64,000 nucleotides of DNA from Kineococcus sp. NBC_00420 (GCF_036021035.1 NZ_CP107930.1:4278001-4342000), one strand, 5' to 3'; shown: positions 44,843 to 54,199, counted from the stretch's first letter. Program-made: numbers and translations. Notes: generated by a model not told the origin, from the letters alone.

Positions 44843-45844
44843 TCAGTGCGTGGCGAACGCCTCGACGATCTCCTCGTGTCCCAGACCCGCCGCCAGGCAC
44901 AGCGAGAGCAGGATGCGGGCCTGCTGGGGGGAGAGCGTGTCGCTGCCGACGAGTCCGCGCTCGTCGAAGGCGTGCCGCTGCGTGACGCGGCCGGTGATCG
45001 CGCGGCTGCTCGCGACCACGACGACCCCGGCGGTGACGGCCTGCTGGATCGCGACCTCGACGGCGGGTGGGTTCATGCTCGGCGGCAGCGACGCGACGAC
45101 CAGCCCGCGAGCGCCGTCGGCGACGGGACGCTCCACCACCCGGGCGTCGGCGCCGGCCCAGACGGGCACGATCTCCACCCGCGGCCACACGGGGTGGGCC
45201 TGCGCGGCGAAGCGCGACGACGTGGTGTGACGGCGCAGCAGCTTGCGGTAGAACCAGACCCCGCCGTAGGGGTCGACGTCGCCGAGAGCGCCGTGGTCGC
45301 GGGCGCGGAAGGTGTCCAGACCCGAGTTCGACGTCTTGAGGACGTCGCGCGCCGACAGGATCCGGTCGTCCATGACGACCAGCACCCCGTGCCCGCGCGA
45401 GGACGGCGAGGCCGCGACGCGGATCGCGTTCGCGAGCCCCACCTGCGCGTCGGAACCCACCGCCGTCGGTGGGCGCTGCGCCCCGACGAGCACCACGGGG
45501 AGCTCGCTCGCCAGCGTGAGCTGCAGGACGTAGGCCGTCTCCTCCAGGGTCGCGGTGCCGTGGGTGATGACGACCCCGGCGACGTCGGGTTCCTCCCGCG
45601 CGATGGTCAGCACCGCGGTGCGCAGCTCCGCCCAGAACCCCTCGTCGGCGGCCGTGCTGGGGATCCGCCGGACCCGGCGCGGGGAGACGTCCACGTCGTC
45701 GGGGAACCGGTAGAGCGGCAGGGCCTCCTCGTCGGTGAGGACGTGCCCGAGGTCGACGTAGTCGAGGCGGTCGAGGTCGTCGTGACCACCGCTGCCGATG
45801 GTTCCACCGGTCAGCAGGACGGCCACCCTGGGCTTGTCGCTCAT
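44843..45844 (-). CDS. Asparaginase-family protein with a Thr-Ala substitution at the TD site
   Basis: A 333-residue bacterial asparaginase-type protein. VAVLLTGGTIGSGG holds the nucleophile Thr12 or Thr15 region, and RILSARDVLKTSNSG the catalytic lysine (170). The usual THGTDTMEET reads THGTATLEET (94-102): the Asp that pairs with Thr97 in binding the substrate carboxylate is Ala98. The DNA is clear GCG, not an ambiguity. It may be weakened, specialised or act on another substrate. No signal peptide. CATGAT is six bases before the ATG, a possible leaderless start. Confidence 0.85.
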   Translation of the reverse strand: MSDKPRVAVLLTGGTIGSGGHDDLDRLDYVDLGHVLTDEEALPLYRFPDDVDVSPRRVRRIPSTAADEGFWAELRTAVLTIAREEPDVAGVVITHGTATLEETAYVLQLTLASELPVVLVGAQRPPTAVGSDAQVGLANAIRVAASPSSRGHGVLVVMDDRILSARDVLKTSNSGLDTFRARDHGALGDVDPYGGVWFYRKLLRRHTTSSRFAAQAHPVWPRVEIVPVWAGADARVVERPVADGARGLVVASLPPSMNPPAVEVAIQQAVTAGVVVVASSRAITGRVTQRHAFDERGLVGSDTLSPQQARILLSLCLAAGLGHEEIVEAFATH

Positions 45845-45870
45845 GCCGCGATCATGGCCCACCCCGCCGG

Positions 45871-48141
45871 TCAGGCGAGGGACTCCATGCCGGCGGGGAG
45901 GGGTTCGGCGTGCAGGACGTGGAGTTCCTGGGTCGCGCGGGTCAGGGCGACGTAGAGGTCGTTGGCGCCGCGGGGACGGCGCAGGACGGCCGCGGGTTCG
46001 ACGAGCACGACGACGTCGAACTCCAGGCCCTTGGCCCGGTGCACGTCGAGCACCGACACCGCGGCGTCGAGGTCGTCGGGGGAGGCGGCGACCGCCCCCC
46101 GGGGCAGCACGGCGGAGATCGCGGCGCGCAGCGCGTCCGAGCCCAGAGCTCCGTCGACCTCGGCGGTGATGACGGCGACCCGCCCCTCGTCCAGGTCGGC
46201 GAAACGGGCCCGCACGACCTCGACGACGTCCGCCCCGGAGGTCAGCGGGATCGCGACGGGGTCGTGGTCGCCCTCGCGGACGGGGGTCGGCGGGTTCGCC
46301 GAGATGCCCGCGGAGCGCAGCACGTCGGCGGCGACCCGGGAGATCTTCGCGGGCGTGCGGTAGTTGACGGTGAGCTCCTCCAGCCGCCAGCGGTCGTCGA
46401 CGACGGGTTTCAGGGCCTGCGCCCAGCTGCGCGCGCCGGCGGGGTTCGACGTCTGGGCGACGTCGCCGACCAGGGTCATCGAGCGCGACGGGCAGCGGCG
46501 CTCGACGAGGCGCCAGGCCATCGGGGAGAGTTCCTGCGCCTCGTCGACCACGACGTGGCCGTAGGCCCAGGTCCGGTCCAGCGCGGCCCGTTCGGCCACC
46601 GTGCCCACCGGTCCGTCGGTGGAGAAGCGGTCGGCGAGCAGTTCCGGGCTGACCAGGGGGTTGCCGACCCCGGAGGCCTCGAAGTCCTCGAGCACCTTGC
46701 GCGCGTAGGCGACCTGCTCCTCGCGGTCGGCGTCGCGGCGGGCCTGGTTCGCGGACTCCTCCAGCGGGCCGAGGAGTTCGGCGAGCTCGTCGAGCAGGGG
46801 CACGTCGGCCTCGCTCCAGGCGCTCGCGTCCTCGCGGTGCAGGGCCGCGCGGTCGGTGGCCGACAACTGCGGTGCGATGCGTTCCAGCAGGTCCGGGTTG
46901 CGGTAGAGACCGGCGAGCACCTTCTGCGGGGTCAGCGGCATCCAGCAGAGGTTGACCTCGCGCCGGACGTCGACGTGCTCGCGCAGTTCGGTGACGAGGT
47001 CGTCGCGCTCCTCGCCCAGGTCGGCGCCGCGGGCGCGGGCGAGGGAGTTGACCAGCGTGTTCAGGACCTCGCGGACGAAGGTCACCCGGGCCAGGTTGTG
47101 CGGTTTGCGACCGCGCCGGGCACGGGCGCGGGCCGAGGCGATCGCGTCGGGACGCAGCATGATCCGGGTGCCGTCGAGGTCGAAGCGCAGCGGTCGGGCG
47201 GGGATCCGCTGCCGGTCGGCGACGGCCGCGTCGAGGACCTCGGCCATCCGCAGCGAGCCCTTGACCCAGGCCGCGGCGGCGGAGTCCCCGCCCCGGGCGA
47301 GCACCCCGGGGAACAGCTCGGCCAGCGTCGCGGTCACCACGCCCGTCTCGCCCAGCGCGGGCAGGACCTGCTCCACGTAGCGCAGGAACACCGGGCTGGG
47401 GCCGAGCAGCAGGACGCCGCTGCGGGCGAGGCGGTCGCGGTGGGTGTAGAGCAGGAAGGCCGTCCGGTGCAGGGCCACGGCGGTCTTGCCGGTCCCCGGA
47501 CCGCCCTGGACGACGAGGACCCCGCGCTCGGAGGCGCGGATGACCCGGTCCTGCTCGGCCTGGATGGTGGCGACGATGTCGCCCATGCGGCCGGTGCGGG
47601 GGGCGGTGACGGCGGCCAGCAGGGCCGCGTCACCCGTGGTGCGCTCACCCTCGGCCGCGATGAGCACCTCGTCGTCGACGCCCGTGACGTGGCGGCCCGC
47701 CGTGAGCAGGTGCCGGCGCCGGACGACGTCACGGGGAGCGGCCGCGGTGGCCTGGTAGAAGTCCTGCGCCGCGGGCGCCCGCCAGTCGACGAGCACCTGG
47801 TTGCCCCGGTCGTCGGCCAGGCCGAGCCGGCCGACGTAGCGGCGCGGGTCCTCGGTGCCGGGCTGCAGGTCCAGGCGCCCGAAGCAGAGCCGGTTCTCCA
47901 CCGACCAGAGCTGGGAGAGGCGGTCCTCGTAGAGGGTCGCGAAGGCGTCGCGCTCGAAGCGGCTCTGGTGGGTGCCGGTCGCGAGGGTGCGCCGGACGTC
48001 GGCGAGCTGCTCGGCGGTCTGGGCGCGCAGGACGTCGAGCCGGTCGTAGAGCGTCCCGACGTGAGCGTCCTCGAGGGCGACCTGTTCCCTCGTCGCCTCC
48101 TCGGCCGGGGTCGACGCGTCGGGCTCGGTGGACTGGCTCAC
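45871..48141 (-). CDS. HelD-type UvrD-like helicase (HelR-like)
   Basis: A 756-residue superfamily 1 helicase-like protein. The N-terminal long helix (about 15-65) and VLVVQGGPGTGKTAVALHRTAFLLYTHRDRLARSGVLLLGPSPVFLRYVEQVLPALGE are typical of HelD. VVVDEAQELSPMAWRLVERR is the Walker B, and VLDVHRAKGLEFDVVVLVEP a late motif. HelD proteins remove stalled RNA polymerase from DNA, and the actinobacterial HelR form also confers rifamycin tolerance. AGGAGAG lies about eleven bases before the GTG. The 257-base gap to the desaturase gene holds no rifamycin-associated element that I can see. Confidence 0.9.
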   Translation of the reverse strand: MSQSTEPDASTPAEEATREQVALEDAHVGTLYDRLDVLRAQTAEQLADVRRTLATGTHQSRFERDAFATLYEDRLSQLWSVENRLCFGRLDLQPGTEDPRRYVGRLGLADDRGNQVLVDWRAPAAQDFYQATAAAPRDVVRRRHLLTAGRHVTGVDDEVLIAAEGERTTGDAALLAAVTAPRTGRMGDIVATIQAEQDRVIRASERGVLVVQGGPGTGKTAVALHRTAFLLYTHRDRLARSGVLLLGPSPVFLRYVEQVLPALGETGVVTATLAELFPGVLARGGDSAAAAWVKGSLRMAEVLDAAVADRQRIPARPLRFDLDGTRIMLRPDAIASARARARRGRKPHNLARVTFVREVLNTLVNSLARARGADLGEERDDLVTELREHVDVRREVNLCWMPLTPQKVLAGLYRNPDLLERIAPQLSATDRAALHREDASAWSEADVPLLDELAELLGPLEESANQARRDADREEQVAYARKVLEDFEASGVGNPLVSPELLADRFSTDGPVGTVAERAALDRTWAYGHVVVDEAQELSPMAWRLVERRCPSRSMTLVGDVAQTSNPAGARSWAQALKPVVDDRWRLEELTVNYRTPAKISRVAADVLRSAGISANPPTPVREGDHDPVAIPLTSGADVVEVVRARFADLDEGRVAVITAEVDGALGSDALRAAISAVLPRGAVAASPDDLDAAVSVLDVHRAKGLEFDVVVLVEPAAVLRRPRGANDLYVALTRATQELHVLHAEPLPAGMESLA

Positions 48142-48398
48142 TGGTGCGGCTCTCTCCTGTGCGCGGTGCCCTGCGTGCCGTCACAGTCGCGAGGGCTCGC
48201 AAACGGCACCGCAGAAGCCTAAAGGCGTCGGCGTGGGCACCGATGGGGGGTTCCACTCGTTGGCCTACCGTGGGGCTCGCTGCGGGAGGCTGCAGCGGAG
48301 AACGAGCCACACCGTCGTGTCCGTCCAGGGGTCCCCCGCCCGGGCACGACGCGAGGACGCACCGCCCGGTGCTCCTCTGAACGCCCGCGAGGAGACCA

Positions 48399-49496
48399 GT
48401 GACGACCATGCCCACGACCGAGTCCGTGTCCGACCCGGTGCAGCCGCCGCCCGCACGGGCGCGCCGCAGCACCCCGTACGCGACGCTCACCGCGGCCGTG
48501 CAGGACGCAGGCCTCATGCGCCGGCGGACGGGGCACTACTGGTGGCGCATCGCGTTCACCACGGTCGCCTTCCTCGCCGTGGTCGCGGGGGCGTTCCTGC
48601 TCCGGGACTCCTGGCTGGTGCTGCTGGTCGCGGCACCGCTCGCGCTGGTCCTCACCCAGTTCGCCTTCCTCGGCCACGACGGGGCGCACAAGCAGATCTT
48701 CGCCTCGCACCGTGGCAACGAGTGGGCGGCCCGGATCTTCGCCGCGCTGCTGACGGGTCTCAGCTACGGCTGGTGGATGGGCAAGCACACCAAGCACCAC
48801 CAGGCCCCCAACGCCCGGGGGATCGACACCGACATCGAGTCCGAGGTCGTCTCCTTCCACGAGGAGGCCGCCGCCGGTCGTCGGGGCGTCCTGCGCTGGG
48901 CCACGGCCAAGCAGGGCTACTGGTTCTACCCGCTGCTGCTGCTGGCCGGGCTCAACCTGCACGTCGACTCCACGAAGTCGCTGATCAGCGGCCGCCGGGC
49001 CAAGAAGCGCTGGATCGACGCCTCCCTCATCGTCGTCCACTGGGGGGTCTACCTGGCCGCGCTCGTGCTGCTGCTCGGGCCGGCTCGCGGCGCCGCGTTC
49101 TTCGGTGTCCACATGGCCGCCTTCGGCGTCTCGATGGGCGGCGCCTTCGCGCCCAACCACGTCGGCATGCCGATCGTGGCCCGCGAGACCAAGGTCGACT
49201 TCATCCGTCGCCAGGTGCTGATGTCCCGCAACATCTCCGGCGGCTGGTTCGTCGACCTCTTCATGGGCGGCCTCAACTTCCAGGTGGAGCACCACCTGTT
49301 CCCCTCGATGCCCCGGCCCAACCTGCGCGCCGTCCAGCCGTTCGTGCGCCGCTTCTGCGCCGAGCACGGCATCGACTACACCGAGACCTCGTTGCCGCAG
49401 GCCCTCAAGGACATCGTCGCGTACCTCAACGACGTGGGCCTGGCCGCTCGCGACCCGTTCCGGTGCCCGCTCGTGTCGCAGCTGCGCGCCGGCTGA
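48399..49496 (+). CDS. Membrane fatty acid desaturase
   Basis: A 365-residue di-iron membrane desaturase. Three histidine boxes are present: HDGAH (93-97), HTKHH (130-134) and FQVEHHLFP near 290. Four hydrophobic segments match the family. LGHDGAHKQIFASHRGNEW and MSRNISGGWFVDLFMGGLNFQVEHHLFPSMPRPNL are typical of acyl-lipid (DesA-like) enzymes. It introduces a double bond in membrane acyl chains with a ferredoxin or flavodoxin donor. GAGGAGACCA precedes the GTG. A cold-shock gene follows 183 bases downstream. Confidence 0.93.
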   Translation: MTTMPTTESVSDPVQPPPARARRSTPYATLTAAVQDAGLMRRRTGHYWWRIAFTTVAFLAVVAGAFLLRDSWLVLLVAAPLALVLTQFAFLGHDGAHKQIFASHRGNEWAARIFAALLTGLSYGWWMGKHTKHHQAPNARGIDTDIESEVVSFHEEAAAGRRGVLRWATAKQGYWFYPLLLLAGLNLHVDSTKSLISGRRAKKRWIDASLIVVHWGVYLAALVLLLGPARGAAFFGVHMAAFGVSMGGAFAPNHVGMPIVARETKVDFIRRQVLMSRNISGGWFVDLFMGGLNFQVEHHLFPSMPRPNLRAVQPFVRRFCAEHGIDYTETSLPQALKDIVAYLNDVGLAARDPFRCPLVSQLRAG

Positions 49497-49516
49497 GGAG
49501 AGCACAGCACGGGGAC

Positions 49517-49678
49517 TGGACATCAGGCCCGATCGTGCTAAGTTCTTCCTAGTCGCAGTTTCTCGACGTGCTTTTGCGCCCCGGGATTCACTCGAGGGTC
49601 CAGCACGCTTTCCAGACCAGGTCAGCCCCTCGGCGACGAGCTCCACTACGGTGGGGCGTACACCTTGAGGAGGCCATC
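49517..49678 (+). promoter_or_regulatory. Promoter and long leader of the second cold-shock gene
   Basis: TGGACA (49517-49522) and TAAGTT (49539-49544) are 16 bases apart, giving a leader of about 130 bases before the ATG. GAGGAGG stands six bases before the start. The leader shares no obvious sequence with that of the first csp gene. Confidence 0.6.
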
Positions 49679-49882
49679 ATGGCTCAGGGAACTGTCAAGT
49701 GGTTCAACGGCGAAAAGGGCTTTGGCTTCATCGCCCCGACCGACGGTGGCCCGGACGTCTTCGTCCACTACTCCGCGATCGCCGGTAACGGCTTCCGCAA
49801 CCTGGAAGAGAACGACCAGGTCGAGTACGAGGTGACCCAGGGCGCCAAGGGCCCCCAGGCCTCGAACGTCACGCGTCTCTGA
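49679..49882 (+). CDS. Cold-shock-domain protein (second copy)
   Basis: A 67-residue cold-shock domain: [24 protein letters not shown] with RNP1 and DVFVHYSAI with RNP2, ending [10 protein letters not shown]. It binds RNA as a chaperone. It follows the desaturase gene in the same direction, both known cold-response functions, though its own promoter separates it. A UUCG-loop terminator follows. Confidence 0.95.
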   Translation: MAQGTVKWFNGEKGFGFIAPTDGGPDVFVHYSAIAGNGFRNLEENDQVEYEVTQGAKGPQASNVTRL

Positions 49883-49911
49883 TCTTCAGACGCTGACGGT
49901 CTGACCGTCCA

Positions 49912-49947
49912 CGATCCCCGTCCCAGCTTCGGCTGGGGCGGGGATCG
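49912..49947 (+). terminator. Rho-independent terminator after the second csp gene
   Basis: CGATCCCCG-TCCCAGC and GCTGGGG-CGGGGATCG pair around a TTCG tetraloop, then TTGCG. It is the cleanest terminator in the window. Confidence 0.85.
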
Positions 49948-49963
49948 TTGCGTTCCGGGAGCT

Positions 49964-50470
49964 TCAGCGCCGCTCCAGCGCCCCCCGCACGAAGGCCGCC
50001 TGCGCCGCGTGCTCGAGGTCGTCGTCCAGCACGCTGACCAGGCGGACCCCCAACGTCACCGGCGGGTCCCACGCGTCGTCGACGACCCGGTCCAGGTCAG
50101 CGCCGGAGAGTCCGTCCAGGAAGTCGACCGTCCGTACCTGCACCGCATCGAGGTACCCCGTGAGCAGTTCGGCGCCCACCCGCACCCGACCCACCTGGTC
50201 CGCGTCGAAGCCGTACCCCGTCTCACCCGGTCCGAACGGCAGGGCGAAGCGCTCCGCCCAGCCGTCCGCCGTCCAGGTCTGCTCGTGCCCGGCGACGTCA
50301 CTGACGTGGTCGTCCTGCACCCGAGCGAGGTGCCACACCAGCCACGCGATCGAGTTCGCCCCCGGATCGAGGCGGGCGCTCAGCGCGTCCTCGTCCAGGC
50401 CGTCGACCGCTGCGTGCACGAGCGGGGAGATGCGGCCGTAGCCGTCCAGCAGGATGTCCTTGGCGTCCAT
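49964..50470 (-). CDS. DinB-family protein (second copy), mycothiol-transferase-like
   Basis: A 168-residue DinB/DUF664 protein. LDPGANSIAWLVWHLARVQDDHVSDVAGHEQTW carries two metal-binding histidines, and LDDDLEHAAQAAFVRG the third. WLVWHLARVQDDHV is the strongest DUF664 feature. These enzymes often use mycothiol on electrophiles. ATG start. It is unlike the first DinB protein (40578-41102) in sequence, so not a recent duplicate. Confidence 0.85.
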   Translation of the reverse strand: MDAKDILLDGYGRISPLVHAAVDGLDEDALSARLDPGANSIAWLVWHLARVQDDHVSDVAGHEQTWTADGWAERFALPFGPGETGYGFDADQVGRVRVGAELLTGYLDAVQVRTVDFLDGLSGADLDRVVDDAWDPPVTLGVRLVSVLDDDLEHAAQAAFVRGALERR

Positions 50471-50517
50471 GCCCCCTGCCTATCCCCGCCCCGCCACCAC
50501 CGCACGTCCGGACGCGA

Positions 50518-50874
50518 CTACGCCTCCGGGCGGAAGGCGCAGAACTCGTTGCCCTCGGGGTCGGCCAGCACGTCCCACGGGCGGTCCTCGGCGCGAGGCC
50601 GCACCATCGTGGCCCCGGCCGCGAGGAGGTCGGCGAGGTCCCCGACGACGTCGAGGTGCATCCGGTTCTTCACCGTCTTGGGCTCCGCGACGGGGTTCAC
50701 CCAGAGGAACGGGCCCGCACCGGAGGGGTCGCGCAACGGGACCGGCCACGTCGGATCCCGCGGGCCGTCACCGGGCTCGTGCCGGACGTAGCCCAGGACG
50801 GCGCACCACCAGTCGGCCTGCGCCTGGTGGTCCCGGGTGTCGAGGCAGAGGTCCTTGAAACGCGCGACGGCCAC
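50518..50874 (-). CDS. VOC (glyoxalase-fold) protein
   Basis: A 118-residue protein. ARFKDLCLDTRDHQAQADWWCAVLGYVRHE opens the beta-alpha-beta module, KNRMHLDVVGDLADLLAAGATMV the second, and DVLADPEGNEFCAF closes it. Such proteins bind metal and small molecules, including drugs; the role here is unknown. AGGAG precedes the GTG used; a longer frame from 50931 is less likely. Confidence 0.82.
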   Translation of the reverse strand: MAVARFKDLCLDTRDHQAQADWWCAVLGYVRHEPGDGPRDPTWPVPLRDPSGAGPFLWVNPVAEPKTVKNRMHLDVVGDLADLLAAGATMVRPRAEDRPWDVLADPEGNEFCAFRPEA

Positions 50875-50977
50875 GGCCGGCTCCTCCCGATCGGTACCCG
50901 GACCCTGCCACGGGGCGGGCCTGGCTTCCACCGAAAACCCGGTGCGGGCGCCGAGTGGCCCGCGCCAGGCTCGGAGC

Positions 50978-51727
50978 GTGCCGGACCCGATCTTCGCCCA
51001 CCCCCGCCTGGCCGCCCTGTACGACGTCTTCGACCACCCCCGCCCCGACCTGGTGCCCTACGTCGCCCTCGCGGGCGAGCTCGGCGCGCACCACGTCCTG
51101 GACGTGGGGTGCGGGACGGGTGTCCTGGCCGCGCTCCTGGTCGCTGAGGGGTACGAGGTGACGGGCGCCGACCCGGCGCTCGCGAGCCTGGACGTCGCCC
51201 GGGCCCGACCGGGGACCTCGGCCGTGACGTGGCTGCCCGTGGAGGCGGCGCAGCTTCCCGCGCTCGGGTGCGACCTGGCCGTGATGACCGGCAACGTGGC
51301 CCAGGTGTTCGTCACCGACGGGGACTGGGACGCGGCGCTGCGGGGCCTCGCCCGGGCGGTGCGGCCCGGCGGCCACCTGCTCTTCGAGACCAGGCGCCCG
51401 GAGGCCGAGGACTGGCGGACCTGGTCGGGACCGCCGCAGGTGCGAACGGTCCCCGGGGAGGGGACCGTCCGCGCGGAGTTCGAGCTGCTGGCGGTCTCGC
51501 CGCCGCTGGTGACCTTCCGCACCGTGTTCACCTTCGCGGACGGCGAGCGGTTGACCTCCGGGTCGACGCTGCGCTTCCGCGGCCCGGCCGAGCTGAGTTC
51601 CTCCCTCCTCCACCACGGGTTCACCGTGGTGGAGGTGCGGGAGGCGCCGGACCGGCCGGGCCTGGAACACGTGGTCATCGCCTCCCGGTCCGCGTCGATC
51701 GGGAGGGTGCGGGCGGTCACGTCATGA
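50978..51727 (+). CDS. Class I SAM-dependent methyltransferase
   Basis: A 249-residue Rossmann-fold enzyme with motif I HVLDVGCGTGVLAALLVAEG, then VTGADPALASLDVARAR and the late PGGHLLFETR. It transfers methyl from S-adenosylmethionine to an unknown acceptor. CAGGCT lies six bases before the GTG, a weak leaderless signal. Its stop overlaps the LLM gene's 3' end by six bases on the opposite strand. Confidence 0.85.
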   Translation: MPDPIFAHPRLAALYDVFDHPRPDLVPYVALAGELGAHHVLDVGCGTGVLAALLVAEGYEVTGADPALASLDVARARPGTSAVTWLPVEAAQLPALGCDLAVMTGNVAQVFVTDGDWDAALRGLARAVRPGGHLLFETRRPEAEDWRTWSGPPQVRTVPGEGTVRAEFELLAVSPPLVTFRTVFTFADGERLTSGSTLRFRGPAELSSSLLHHGFTVVEVREAPDRPGLEHVVIASRSASIGRVRAVTS

Positions 51728-52762
51728 GAGGGCCGTCACGGTCTCGGCCAGGGCCGGCAGGACGAGGTCGCCGTAGGCGCGCAGCGTCTGTTCCTTGGCG
51801 TCGTGCTGCAGGTACAGGGCGAACTGGTCCACCCCCAGGTCCTCCAGGTCCCGCAGCCGGGCGATCTGCTCGGCGGGGGAGCCGAGCAGGCAGAACCGGT
51901 CGACGATCTCGTCGGGCACGAAGTCGGCGTGGGTGTTGCCGACCTGGCCGTGCTGGTTGTAGTCGTAGCCCTCGCGGCCCTCGATGTAGTCCGTCAACGC
52001 CGCGGGCACGTTGCTGTCGCTGCCGTAGCGTTCGACGATGTCGGCGACGTGGTTGCCGACCATCCCGCCGAACCACCGGCACTGCTCCCGGGCGTGGTAC
52101 AGGCCGGCCCGGCTGCCGTCGGTGACGTAGGCGGGGGCGGCGACGCAGATCTTCACGGTCTCGGGGTCACGGCCCGCGGCCGCCGCCGCGTCCTTCACCG
52201 TCCTGATGGTCCAGGCGGTGATGTCGGGGTCGGCGAGCTGCAGGATGAACCCGTCGGCGACCTCCCCGGTGAGCTGCAACGCCTTGGGGCCGTAGGCGGC
52301 CACCCACACCTCGGTCTGCCGGCCGGCTCCGTGGTCGGTCGCCCACGGGAACCGCACGGTCTGGCCGCGGTGCTCGACGGGCCGGCCGTTGGCCAGTTCC
52401 CGGATCACGTGGACCGACTCGCGCAGTGTCGCCAGCGTCGTGGGTTTCCCCGACAACGTCCGCACGGCGGAGTCTCCCCGGCCGATGCCGCAGATCGTCC
52501 GCGGCCCGTACATCTCGTTCAACGTCGCGTAGGTCGAGGCCGTCACCGACCACTCGCGGGTGGCCGGGTTGGTGACCATCGGTCCCACGACCACCTTGCG
52601 GGTGGCCTGCAGGATCGCGGAGTGGATGACGTAGGGCTCCTCCCACAGGACGTGGGAGTCGAACGTCCAGACGTGGGAGAACCCGTAGGTCTCCGCGATC
52701 CGGGACAGGTCGACCACCCGGGAGGCGGGTGGGGTGGTCTGCAGCACGACGCCGAAGTCCAT
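51722..52762 (-). CDS. LLM-class flavin/F420-dependent oxidoreductase (TIGR03842-like)
   Basis: A 346-residue luciferase-like barrel. MDFGVVLQTTPPASRVVDLSRIAETYGFSHVWTFDSHVLWEEPYVIHSAIL and CGIGRGDSAVRTLSGKP fit the group often annotated as F420-dependent and found beside hydantoinase genes. AAGGAG lies eight bases before the ATG. It is the third gene of a ureidopropionase-hydantoinase operon, 12 bases after the hydantoinase stop. Binding of F420 rather than FMN is inferred; F420 genes are present in this genome. Confidence 0.88.
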   Translation of the reverse strand: MDFGVVLQTTPPASRVVDLSRIAETYGFSHVWTFDSHVLWEEPYVIHSAILQATRKVVVGPMVTNPATREWSVTASTYATLNEMYGPRTICGIGRGDSAVRTLSGKPTTLATLRESVHVIRELANGRPVEHRGQTVRFPWATDHGAGRQTEVWVAAYGPKALQLTGEVADGFILQLADPDITAWTIRTVKDAAAAAGRDPETVKICVAAPAYVTDGSRAGLYHAREQCRWFGGMVGNHVADIVERYGSDSNVPAALTDYIEGREGYDYNQHGQVGNTHADFVPDEIVDRFCLLGSPAEQIARLRDLEDLGVDQFALYLQHDAKEQTLRAYGDLVLPALAETVTALS

Positions 52763-52774
52763 CGCGTTCTCCTT

Positions 52775-54199
52775 TCAGCGCAGGTACTGGGACAGGCCGC
52801 GGGGGACGAACCTCCCGTGGCCCGGGCTGCCCGAGTACGTCCCGCGGTCGACGATCACCGCACCGCGGGACAGGACGGTGCGGACGGACCCGGTCAGCTC
52901 GAAACCCTCGAAGGCCGAGTAGTCGATGTTCATGTGGTGGGTCTCGGCCGAGATCCGGGTGGTCGCGGCCGGGTCGTAGATCACGACGTCGGCGTCCGAA
53001 CCGGGGGACACGCTGCCCTTGCGCGGGTACATCCCGAACATCCGGGCCGGCGTGGTGGAACAGGTCTCGACCCAGCGCTGCAACGACAGGTGCCCGTCGA
53101 CGACCCCCTGGTGGACGAGGTCCATCCGGTGCTCCACCCCGCCCATGCCGTTGGGGATCTTCGAGAAGTCCCCCCGGCCCAGTTGCTTCTGGTCCTTGAA
53201 GCAGAACGGGCAGTGGTCGGTGGAGACCACCGCGAGATCGTCGGTGCGCAGACCCCTCCACAGGTCCGCGGCGTGCGGCTCGTGCCTGGAGCGCAGGGGA
53301 GTGGAGCAGGCGTACTTGGCGCCCTCGAAACTCCCCGGTCCACCGGCTCCCAGGTGGTCCTCGAGCGTCAGGTAGAGGTACTGCGGGCACGTCTCGGCGA
53401 AGACGTTCGCACCCTTCGCGCGTTCGGTCGCGATGCGTTCCAGCGCCTGGGAGGCCGAGACGTGCACGACGTAGAGGGGGGTCCCGCCGGCGACGTCGGC
53501 GAGGGCGATGGCCCGGTTGACGGCCTCCGCCTCGAGCGCGGCGGGGCGGGTGGTGCCGTGGAACACGGGGTCGGTGTCGCCGCGGGCCAGGGCCTGCTGG
53601 ACGAGGACGTCGATGGCGGTGCCGTTCTCGGCGTGCATCATGATCGTGGCGCCGTTGTCGGTGGCGCGCTGCATGGCCCGCAGGATCTGGCCGTCGTCGG
53701 AGTAGAACACCCCCGGGTAGGCCATGAAGAGCTTGAAGCTGGTGATGCCCTCGTGGGCGACGAGGGAGTCCATTGCCGTGAGCGAGTCCTCGTCCACGCC
53801 ACCGAGGATCATGTGGAACCCGTAGTCGATCGCGGAGTTCCCGGCGGCCTTGGCGTGCCAGGTCTCCAGCGCCCGCTCGACGACCTCGCCGGTGCGCTGG
53901 ACGACGAAGTCGACGATCGTCGTGGTGCCGCCCCAGGCCGCGGCGCGGGTTCCCGTCGCGAACGTGTCGCTCGCCTCGGTCCCGCCGAAGGGCATCTCCA
54001 TGTGGGTGTGCACGTCGACCCCGCCGGGCAGGACGTAGCAGCCGGTCGCGTCGATCCGGGTGTCCACTTCGAACGCGAAGGACCCGGGGGCCAGCAGGGC
54101 CACGACGGTCTCGCCCTCGATCAGCACGTCGGTGCGGACGGCGCCCGTCGAGGAGACCAGGGTTCCGTTCTCGACGAGAGTCCTCCGTCCCGTGGTCAC
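52775..54199 (-). CDS. hydA: Dihydropyrimidinase / hydantoinase
   Basis: A 474-residue cyclic amidohydrolase. DVHTHMEMPFGG has the first metal histidines, SFKLFMAYPG the carbamylated lysine, IMMHAENG and YVVHVSASQA further metal histidines, and VSTDHCPF the catalytic Asp. It opens dihydrouracil, dihydrothymine or hydantoins to N-carbamoyl products. Its GTG overlaps the stop of the upstream amidase gene (GTGA), so the product is handed to that enzyme. LLM oxidoreductase follows. Confidence 0.93.
   Translation of the reverse strand: MTTGRRTLVENGTLVSSTGAVRTDVLIEGETVVALLAPGSFAFEVDTRIDATGCYVLPGGVDVHTHMEMPFGGTEASDTFATGTRAAAWGGTTTIVDFVVQRTGEVVERALETWHAKAAGNSAIDYGFHMILGGVDEDSLTAMDSLVAHEGITSFKLFMAYPGVFYSDDGQILRAMQRATDNGATIMMHAENGTAIDVLVQQALARGDTDPVFHGTTRPAALEAEAVNRAIALADVAGGTPLYVVHVSASQALERIATERAKGANVFAETCPQYLYLTLEDHLGAGGPGSFEGAKYACSTPLRSRHEPHAADLWRGLRTDDLAVVSTDHCPFCFKDQKQLGRGDFSKIPNGMGGVEHRMDLVHQGVVDGHLSLQRWVETCSTTPARMFGMYPRKGSVSPGSDADVVIYDPAATTRISAETHHMNIDYSAFEGFELTGSVRTVLSRGAVIVDRGTYSGSPGHGRFVPRGLSQYLR

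Noticed and set aside
48142-48398. Rifamycin-associated element upstream of the HelD-like gene
   Set aside because: I looked for the paired GGGGCTTG.../...CAAGCCCC element and found only a weak GGCTCG/CGAGCC dyad near 48273-48310.
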